Positions 8,108 through 14,189 of a DNA stretch of 14,189 bases are shown piece by piece (position 1 is the stretch's first letter; every line of letters begins with the position of its first letter). The DNA is taken from assembly GCA_002426885.1 (NCBI GenBank), contig DINU01000006.1, forward strand, positions 1-14,189, written 5' to 3'. The position numbers were made by a program, and so were the translations under genes. Below the pieces are notes generated by a model. That model was not told the DNA's origin. It saw only the letters and a program-made list of their open reading frames with translations, and did no database searches. Source of the DNA: Patescibacteria group bacterium UBA5532. GTDB taxonomy: Bacteria > Patescibacteriota > Gracilibacteria > BD1-5 > UBA2023.

Positions 8108-8135
8108 AGTATATCTTTTTTTTCATATGTGTAAA
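8108..8135 (-). promoter_or_regulatory. Sigma70-type promoter of the galE glycan operon
   Basis: On the minus strand, a TTTACA -35 box (8130-8135), a 16-nt spacer and a TATACT -10 box (8108-8113). This is the only good promoter seen upstream of the eight closely packed glycan genes. It is divergent from and about 75 bp away from the dnaK promoter, with the CIRCE-like repeat between them, so heat-shock repression might also touch it. Confidence 0.7.
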
Positions 8136-8154
8136 ACGTTTCTTTTTTAAAAAA

Positions 8155-8180
8155 TTAGCACCTAAGTAAAAAAGTGCTAA
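8155..8180. promoter_or_regulatory. CIRCE-like HrcA operator upstream of dnaK
   Basis: Inverted repeat with perfect 7-bp arms TTAGCAC (8155-8161) and GTGCTAA (8174-8180) separated by 12 nt. The CIRCE consensus, bound by the HrcA repressor, is TTAGCACTC-N9-GAGTGCTAA, so the outer arm sequences match exactly; the two inner bases of each arm do not, and the separation is one base short. It ends 7 nt before the dnaK -35 box. Position and sequence together argue for HrcA control of dnaK; hrcA itself is not in the window. Confidence 0.75.
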
Positions 8181-8187
8181 AAAAGTT

Positions 8188-8215
8188 TTGACAGATAAAA
8201 AAAGTTTGCTACAAT
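8188..8215 (+). promoter_or_regulatory. Strong sigma70-type promoter of dnaK
   Basis: Consensus TTGACA -35 box (8188-8193), 16-nt spacer, TACAAT -10 box (8210-8215). Transcription would start near 8222, leaving a T-rich leader of about 60 nt before the ATG. The housekeeping boxes plus the adjacent CIRCE-like site suggest repressor-controlled heat induction rather than an alternative sigma factor. Confidence 0.85.
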
Positions 8216-8282
8216 GGACCCACTGGAACTTTTTCAAAGATGCAAAACTTTTATTTCTTTTTATTTTTTTACTCAATACATT

Positions 8283-10157
8283 ATGTCTAAAATTATCGGT
8301 ATCGACCTCGGAACGACCAATTCATGTGTCGCCTTCATGGAATGAGGTCAGGCAAAAGTCATCCCGAATGCTGAAGGAGGTCGCACGACCCCTTCTATCG
8401 TCGCGGATAAGAAGTGAGAGACGATCGTCGGTATGCCAGCGAAACGCCAAGCAGTGACGAACCCTATGGGGACGATCTACTCGGCGAAGCGCTTTATCGG
8501 ACGAAAATACTCAGAAGTCTTGAACGAGATCAAGAATGTCCCTTTCAAGGTCACAGAATGACCAGATGGTGGCTGTATGATCGAGTGGCAAGGAAAACCT
8601 GTTCGTCCAGAAGAGATTTCTGCGAAAGTCCTCGAGAAGCTCAAGGAAGACGCGGAGAAATTTCTCGGTCAGAAAGTCACAGAAGCGGTCATCACTGTGC
8701 CAGCATACTTCAACGACTCGGAGCGTCAAGCGACGATCAATGCAGGGAAAATCGCTGGACTCGATGTAAAACGTATCGTCAATGAGCCGACAGCAGCCGC
8801 GCTCGCATATGGAGTCGACACGAAGAAAGATAAGAAAATCGCGGTCTACGACTTCGGTGGAGGAACATTCGATATTTCCATTCTCGAGATCGGGACAGAA
8901 GGAACCTTCGAAGTACTCGCGACGAGTGGAGATACACACCTCGGTGGTGATGACTTCGATCAGAGAATCTTCGAGTATGTTATGTCCGAGTTCCAGAAGC
9001 AAGAAGGGATCGACCTCCGCAAAGATGCGATGGCAGTCCAGCGTATCCGATCCGCTGCAGAACGAGCGAAGATCGAGCTCTCATCGAGTACAGAGACAGA
9101 GATTAACGAGCCATTTATCGCGATGAATGAGTGAGTCCCTTCGAACCTCAGTATGAAGCTCACTCGAGCGAAATTCGAGGAGCTTATCTCTGATCTCGTC
9201 GAACGCTCGATCGAACCATGTAAAAAAGTCATGGCAGATGCGGGACTCCAGAAATCTCAGATCGATGAGATCGTTCTCGTCGGAGGATCGACACGTGTTC
9301 CTCTCGTTCTCGCGAAGGTAGAACAGTTTTTCTGAAAAAAACCAAATGCATCGGTCAATCCAGATGAAGCAGTCGCACTTGGTGCAGCGATCCAGGCTGG
9401 TATCATCCAGGGAGATGTGACGGACGTACTCCTGCTCGATGTCACTCCACTCTCACTCGGTATCGAGACACTCGGGGGCGTGATGACACGTATGATCGAG
9501 CGAAATACGACGATCCCGACGAGCAAGTCACAGGTCTATTCGACTGCAGCCGACGGACAAGAATCAGTCGAGATTCATATTCTGCAAGGAGAGCGTGAAA
9601 TGGCAAGTGATAACAAATCCCTCGGACGATTTATTCTCTCTGGTATCGCCTCTGCTCCACGCGGTATCCCACAGATCGAAGTCACACTTGATCTCGATGC
9701 ATCATGAGTCCTCCATGTCACAGCGAAGGACAAGGGTACAGGAAAAGAGCAGAAAATCACCGTCCAGGGATCGACTGGAATGGATGAAAAAGAAGTAGAA
9801 AATCTCGTCAAGGAGGCGGAAATGAATCGTGAAGCAGACAAGAAACGAAAAGAATCGATCGAGGCTCGGAATAATGCAGATTCAGCAGTCTATCAGGCAG
9901 AGAAGACACTCGACGAAAATAAGGGAAAATATGATGAAGCTGATGGTAAAGAAGCGCAGGAGAAGATCGACGCTCTGAAAGAACTTCTGAAGGATGAAAA
10001 CGCAGAAAAAGAGGCACTTGCTGGGGCGACAGAAGCACTTCAGAAAGTCATGATGAAGGTCGGTCAGGATATCTACTCGAAGGCAGAGAATGAGACGAAA
10101 CCCGAAGAGAAAAAATGAGATGATGAGACAGTCGAGGGAGAAGTCGAAGAGAAATAA
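8283..10157 (+). CDS. dnaK: Molecular chaperone DnaK (Hsp70)
   Basis: 624 residues, normal for DnaK. ATPase domain: IIGIDLGTTNSCVAF (4-18), NAEGGRTTPSIVADKKGET, VPAYFNDSERQAT, INEPTAAALAYG-type loop (here VNEPTAAALAYG), YDFGGGTFDISILEI, VLATSGDTHLGGDDFD and VLVGGSTRVP. Substrate-binding domain: DVLLLDVTPLSLGIETLGG and NTTIPTSKSQVYSTAADGQ, then a charged helical lid and an acidic tail ending VEEK. Seven TGA codons (21, 45, 93, 284, 351, 475, 612) read as Gly; 351 (FFGKKP) and 475 (ASGVLHV) align with conserved glycines of E. coli DnaK, fixing the genetic code. By my hand count 7 of 54 glycines use TGA, fewer than in neighbouring genes. It stands alone: no grpE or dnaJ adjoins it. The ATG at 8283 has no Shine-Dalgarno (preceded by ACTCAATACATT). 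Promoter and CIRCE-like operator lie upstream and a terminator follows. It folds and protects proteins in the cytoplasm with ATP hydrolysis. Confidence 0.98.
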
Positions 10158-10173
10158 TTTTCTTTTCACTTCT

Positions 10174-10204
10174 AAAAAACTCTTTCTCACGAAAGAGTTT
10201 TTTT
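10174..10204 (+). terminator. Intrinsic terminator after dnaK
   Basis: Perfect 13-bp stem (10174-10186 with 10191-10203) around the loop TCAC, running into a T-run. It begins 16 nt after the dnaK stop. The A-rich left arm could also let it act on the opposite strand. Confidence 0.88.
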
Positions 10205-10266
10205 ATGCGTGTCACGACTTCATGTGAACAGGAATCCATATAGCGAAACGATCAGAAAGTCGAATC

Positions 10267-10292
10267 CCCCCGAACGAGTCAGAATCCGGGGG
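10267..10292. other. GC-rich hairpin in the dnaK-to-next-gene intergenic region
   Basis: CCCCCG (10267-10272) pairs with CGGGGG (10287-10292) around a 14-nt loop. It lies in the roughly 200-nt intergenic stretch between the dnaK terminator and the next promoter. No T-run follows, so it is not a typical terminator. The loop contains GAACGAGTCAG, an 11-mer also present in the terminator at 179-189. Role unknown. Confidence 0.35.
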
Positions 10293-10339
10293 TAATCCGA
10301 ATCATATTCTTTCGGCACTTTGCAGAAATATCTCATTTT

Positions 10340-10368
10340 TTGCATGGATACGAAAAATGTGGTAGCAT
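10340..10368 (+). promoter_or_regulatory. Putative sigma70-type promoter for the 985-residue protein gene
   Basis: TTGCAT -35 box (10340-10345), 17-nt spacer, TAGCAT -10 box (10363-10368), 34 nt upstream of the ATG. Both boxes deviate from consensus. No other promoter is evident before the two small downstream genes, so it may serve 10402 to 14189 as one transcript. Confidence 0.5.
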
Positions 10369-10401
10369 GACAGGGTAATTTATTCTCTTTCATATTTTTA
10401 T

Positions 10402-13359
10402 ATGCATACGATCTTTACCCACGCGAAAAAACTGATACATGTACTCTGGTTCGATGACAACTACTGATGAGATGATAGGTCATGGGGGGAATCTAAAAGA
10501 AAAGAGGAGGCTCCGGAAGTCACTAAACCAGAGCCGGGGATAAGAGAGCCCCTCAGAGTCCTACAATATACTGATGAGGCTATGACCGATACAAGAAAAA
10601 ATGCTAGAAAAAATATAGATGATTTATTACAAAAAACACAGCATCTCTCCGCACCAGAATCTCGTGAGGTACGAGGTGAATTCGCGAAGGAATTCGTAAA
10701 CTGGGAATGACTCTCTGCCATGATTCAGAGAGAAAGAAGTGTGGGGGGATGAACGACGGAAAAAGCAATCGAACGTCTCATGAATAGGTTTTGAAGGTAT
10801 CGATATACAAGCAATATTGGTGATAAAAGCGAGGAGCAGTGAGCTGATAATCAAAATCTACAAGAACTTATCAATGCAGGATATATACTCCAGGAGTGAG
10901 AAGTAGGATCACTCGAGACGGCCCGAAATGTCATGGAGTGACTCGCACGTATTCAGCAGAATCCGAGTAAATACCTGAGTAAAGTCGAGCGCACAAGAAC
11001 CATCGATGGATCACTTCTCAGGGTGCCTACTGATGGGGAGATATCGAGTATACTTGGAAAAAGATTGTTAAACCAGTGAGATATCCGAAACATCGCGAAT
11101 TATCTCGCGAACCTGAATGGAGATAGAGTACTTTCTCGAACCAATCGAAATATTCGAGATGGATTTTTTATCTTCGGGACACGAATCGCGAGTCAGGGAG
11201 AACCAGTCGATGAGACCTACGTCGCACGAGAAATCTACGAACGATATAAAGATAATCCTAATGGACTCTGGAATGCACTGAATGTGAAGTCAGTGCTCGG
11301 CAAGACTACTCCGAACAATGCACAAGATCTCAAGCGTATCCGAAGTACGATCGGAGCACAAGTCGCCGCAAATGACTATAATCCCACTTCTCTTGTCGCC
11401 CCAGATGCAATCTGAGACAGAATCAGTGAAAATAATCGAGAAATCGTGAATTCACTAAGACAGAGTAATCCAAATATCTTAGAAAAAGATCTTGTGCAAG
11501 TGGCAAGTGTCGTGCAAGCAGTTACGACGGAAGGTGGATTGTTTGCTGGAGTATCACCACTCGCTCTTGCGAAGAATGTAAATATCTCAGAAAATGGGGT
11601 AGATTTCTCAGTCGGTGCCAGTATCGGAAAGAAATGGATTCAGCAAGCAAACAAAAGAATCCAGACCGAAGAAGGAATCGGAGCGGGTGTTTCTCTCTCA
11701 AGAAACTGACTTAATATCGGCGCCTGAGCTTCTGCGGGGATACGTTTTATCATGGAGGATAATGGAGAGTATGCTGTTACGAATGGCAACAAAACGATAG
11801 GACTCCGTGGAACAGTCGGAGTATCTTCTGGTGGACTCGGATTCGGAGTCGAAGTGCCGATCTTATTTAATGACATGATCGGAAGTCTTCTTAGTGCCGA
11901 TGCGGCTCGTCGTGAGTTTTTCGAGAGTTTATTTGAGGAGGGAGGAGTCACATGAATCCAACTGAAAAGATATCTACCAGCTCTTCCACAGGGTATGGAC
12001 ACAGAGTGAAAAGATCAGCTCAATGCCATGATCGCTGTATTACAGAGAAACCTGGGCAGAGCACAGAGTGTTCTAGAGAAAAAAAGACTCGTAAGGCAAT
12101 GGATCGATAATATCGCCAACTATCTCAATGTAAAATGATATATGCAAAATGCGGGTATCAACTTCGCATGATTTAGTGTCGGGGCTGTCATCGCGCCATG
12201 AATCTGAATCGCTCCAAAAATCTGAGGCATATTTCAGGAGGTGAATGGAGACTTCAGGGAACAAGCTCGTGCACGAGAAGAGGATGAGTATGTTGCTATT
12301 ATAAATGAATACACTCCAGAGACACTTCTCTCCAGAGAAGAAAGTATTCTTATCGGAAATATCCTTGCTCTCGAAAAACTCGATACTCGAATCCGAAATG
12401 GAAGAGTAAATCGTTACAAGAGCATACGAGATATCGATAAGCTAAAGCAACTTTTTAGTGATATATATAACCAAGCTCCTCAGTTACAAAGAATCAACTG
12501 ACTTCAAGATAAAATAGCACAAACTCAAAATATTAATTTTGTACGGCAAGCGATCGGTGCAGTGATCAATCTCACAGCGGGATGAGATAGGACATGGAAA
12601 CTCGCAGCACAGCTCAAGAGAAATACAAACGATCAAAGTGCGAAACGAGCAGTCAATGCATATCTCTCAGGGAGAGCAGGACGTGCAATGGTCCGAACGA
12701 TTAATGAAGCATACGGTCAGGATACTATACAGCAAAACGACTTCAATAATGCCATGTTATTTGACCAAAATGATTCTGGAGAAAGAGATGCTTTTCCATT
12801 GAATACATATGCAGAAGCAGCATACTCGAAGCGAAATGGAAAATGAACTGAGCGAGGTATGCTTCCGCTTCCAACGGGTGCAAGCATTATTGGTGAGCCA
12901 AAGCCAATGCAAAATGAAACGATCCGAATAGGAATGATCAAGAAGGTAAATCTCCCTCAGAATCTCTTATGAGTCATGAATCAGAATGAATATCATACAC
13001 TTCTAGAAAGAGGAGAAGTAACTGTAAATGGAAAGAGGTATACTGCTGAAAAATCACAGCTTCTTATCGGAAGATCATGAGTCTCGACTGATAGAACATG
13101 TTTTAATTTTGCATCTGCTATCACGCTCCCAGAAGTTATAAAATGACCTTGACAAATAATAGATAATCCTTATTATGCGCCTACAGTACAGGCAAACGAG
13201 TTTAACATTTCTGTCACGTGACCGATACGAGAATGATCTCGATGAGGTGGTAATTCTACAAAACCATGAGAGACAAGAGTTCCAGAGGATAACCATACCA
13301 TACCATGAGAAACGTCAGTCAATCCAGAAGGTACCGTGGCGACAGGCTGGGATAACTAG
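10402..13359 (+). CDS. Large hypothetical protein, 985 residues, 31 UGA-encoded glycines
   Basis: I do not recognise this protein. The frame is open from ATG 10402 to TAG 13357-13359 only if TGA is Gly; 31 of roughly 98 glycines are TGA. Residues 20-60 are charged and Pro/Glu-rich, probably disordered. Residues 60-390 look helical. Residues 395-485 hold three related Gly-rich beta-like segments: SENGVDFSVGASIG, SRNGLNIGAGASAGIRF and SSGGLGFGVEVPI, each an 'NG/GG-x-G-alternating' strand pair. A further Gly-rich hydrophobic patch (FSVGAVIAPGIGIAPKIGG, 591-609) follows. Residues 615-770 return to charged helices. The last 50 residues are Gly/Pro/Ser/Thr-rich, like a spacer or cell-surface tail. 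There is no clear N-terminal signal peptide (MHTIFTHAKKLIHVLWFDDN is only weakly hydrophobic). It lies upstream of two genes with clear export signals and may be co-transcribed with them, so a surface or secretion-related role is possible but unproven. Codon use and GC are host-like. Confidence 0.85.
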
Positions 13360-13383
13360 TTGAAATCTTTTAACCTTGCATCT

Positions 13384-13533
13384 ATGAATAAAATCTTTTT
13401 TCTTTTTTCTGTCATGACTCTACTCTCGTCATGCGCCTTCTGAGAAAATAATGCATCATCAAATAGTGCATCGTGACAAATATATGGAGCAACAGAAATA
13501 TCTGGTACTGGTATAGAGGTCGCAACATGGTAA
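13384..13533 (+). CDS. Small putative lipoprotein (49 residues)
   Basis: The N-terminus MNKIFFLFSVMTLLSSC is a type II signal peptide with lipobox LSSC and Cys17 as the lipidation site. The mature part is only about 33 residues, rich in Ser, Asn, Gly and Thr, ending GIEVATW. Two TGA codons (residues 20 and 31) read as Gly, so standard-code tools would miss the gene. It starts 24 nt after the stop of the 985-residue protein gene and ends 39 nt before the next gene, consistent with one transcript. The signal peptide resembles that of the cytochrome-b5 lipoprotein (both end with a Leu-rich run and Ser-Cys). No function can be assigned. Confidence 0.7.
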
Positions 13534-13572
13534 TAAATATATTTTATTAGAAAAGATTTTAATTTTACTCTT

Positions 13573-14189
13573 ATGTTCATACGAAAACTATCAGTAGTTT
13601 TTCTCTCGCTATTTCTGACATGAACTTCGGTATGAGTAGGCTATGCTTGTGAACATTCTGCGAATGTTCGTCTATGAAATGCATATGCGTGGTGGGATCA
13701 GTATTCAAATGGTGAAGATACTCCACTCATAGTTGATAGCGTCAATCTCTCCTATCAGGGAGATCGGAGTCTCCTCTCTGGACTTTCAGGTGTAGATGTC
13801 TTTATAAATACGATACCTTGAAATACTTCAGGACTTCGGTATGCACAATCCTCTCTTCCGTCTCGAATTATATCTCACCCAGCGACTCGATGATGAGTAA
13901 ATTTCACACTTCTCTGGACGATTACTTCTCACTATGACTGATTTCCGAGTACCACTCATACGCAATGTGCAGAATATACGATCACTTGGTGTGGAGATGG
14001 TGTCGTTGACTCAGGAGATGGAGAACAGTGTGATGCTTGAGTAAATAATGGACAGCCAGGATCTGGGTGTAGCGTGAGCTGTCAGCCCGTGAATACAACT
14101 CCAGAACCATACTGTGGAGATGGAATCGTAAATAATGGAGAGACTTGCGATCCACAGGATTCAAGTCATGCAGGCTGGGGAACGAATGG
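13573..14189 (+). CDS. Secreted protein with Cys-rich CGDG repeats, truncated by window end
   Basis: The first 205 residues are visible and the gene continues past the window. Residues 1-25 form a signal peptide (MFIRKLSVVFLSLFLTGTSV, cleavage probably after YA). Residues 27-135 are a Gly/Ser-rich beta-type domain of unknown family. From residue 139 there are two copies of a disulfide-type repeat: CGDGVVDSGDGEQCD...GCSVSC (140-170) and CGDGIVNNGETCD (181-193). These match the DUF4215/myxococcus-type Cys-rich repeat (C-G-D-G-x-x-x-x-G-E-x-C-D...C-S-x-x-C) found in secreted and surface proteins. Several TGA codons read as Gly, including the one after QCDA and the pair in ATRGGVNF. The ATG at 13573 lies 39 nt after the small lipoprotein. 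It probably acts on the cell surface or is released; more repeats are expected downstream. Confidence 0.85.

Noticed and set aside
8511..9232. Long antisense frames within dnaK
   Set aside because: They are mirror frames of the strongly conserved DnaK coding sequence and carry Ser/Arg-rich translations typical of reverse-strand shadows.
10402..13359. Decayed gene cluster or pseudogene remnants (many short frames separated by TGA)
   Set aside because: All interruptions are TGA only, with no TAA/TAG and no frameshift over 985 codons, and TGA is glycine in this organism.
13356..13580. Minus-strand 74-residue frame over the small lipoprotein
   Set aside because: The plus-strand frame has a lipoprotein signal peptide, lies in line with its neighbours and uses TGA-Gly; the antisense frame has no recognisable features.
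1..14189. tRNA genes, CRISPR arrays, insertion sequences, phage genes
   Set aside because: No cloverleaf with a TTCGA-type T-arm, regularly spaced repeats, transposase motifs or terminal inverted repeats were seen on either strand.

Overview
The window comes from a bacterium that reads UGA as glycine (translation table 25), which points to the candidate phyla Gracilibacteria (BD1-5) or Absconditabacteria (SR1). Under the standard code nearly every gene breaks into small pieces. Reading TGA as Gly restores long, collinear, family-typical proteins, and several TGA codons fall on near-invariant glycines: FFGKKP and the G of ASGVLH in DnaK, HFAGLKAVG in GalE, and the nucleotide-sugar loop of the GT6 enzyme. 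All genes here end in TAA or TAG. All coordinates below use table 25.

Layout. (1) 1-200: no confident gene, then a strong bidirectional terminator. (2) 210-8022, minus strand: a tightly packed glycan locus behind one clear promoter (8108-8135). In transcription order it encodes galE, a FlaA1/CapD/PseB-type 4,6-dehydratase, an SDR epimerase/reductase, a GT-D (DUF1792-like) glycosyltransferase, an ABO-like family 6 glycosyltransferase (GT6), a GT-A/GT2-like glycosyltransferase, a FkbM-type methyltransferase and a CgeB-like glycosyltransferase. Most junctions overlap or are separated by a few bases. A cytochrome-b5-domain lipoprotein follows under its own promoter. (3) 8023-8282: a divergent control region with a sigma70-type promoter facing each way and a CIRCE-like inverted repeat beside the dnaK promoter. 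(4) 8283-10157, plus strand: dnaK, followed by an intrinsic terminator. (5) 10402-14189, plus strand: a 985-residue protein of unknown function with 31 UGA codons, a 49-residue lipoprotein, and the start of a secreted Cys-rich-repeat protein that runs off the window.

How the genes may work together. GalE would supply UDP-galactose. The dehydratase and the following SDR would make a deoxy or amino UDP-sugar. The glycosyltransferases would build a short surface glycan and the FkbM enzyme would methylate it. The GT6 enzyme has the NXN metal-site motif of bacterial ABO-like transferases and an alanine where human GTB has one, which hints at a galactose cap. The block from about 4.1 to 7.1 kb is markedly AT-richer (about 30-33% GC in counted lines) than galE, dnaK and the GT2/FkbM/CgeB-like part (about 48-53%), so the locus looks mosaic. 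One gene in the AT-rich block contains a perfect 19-bp-arm palindrome inside its coding sequence.
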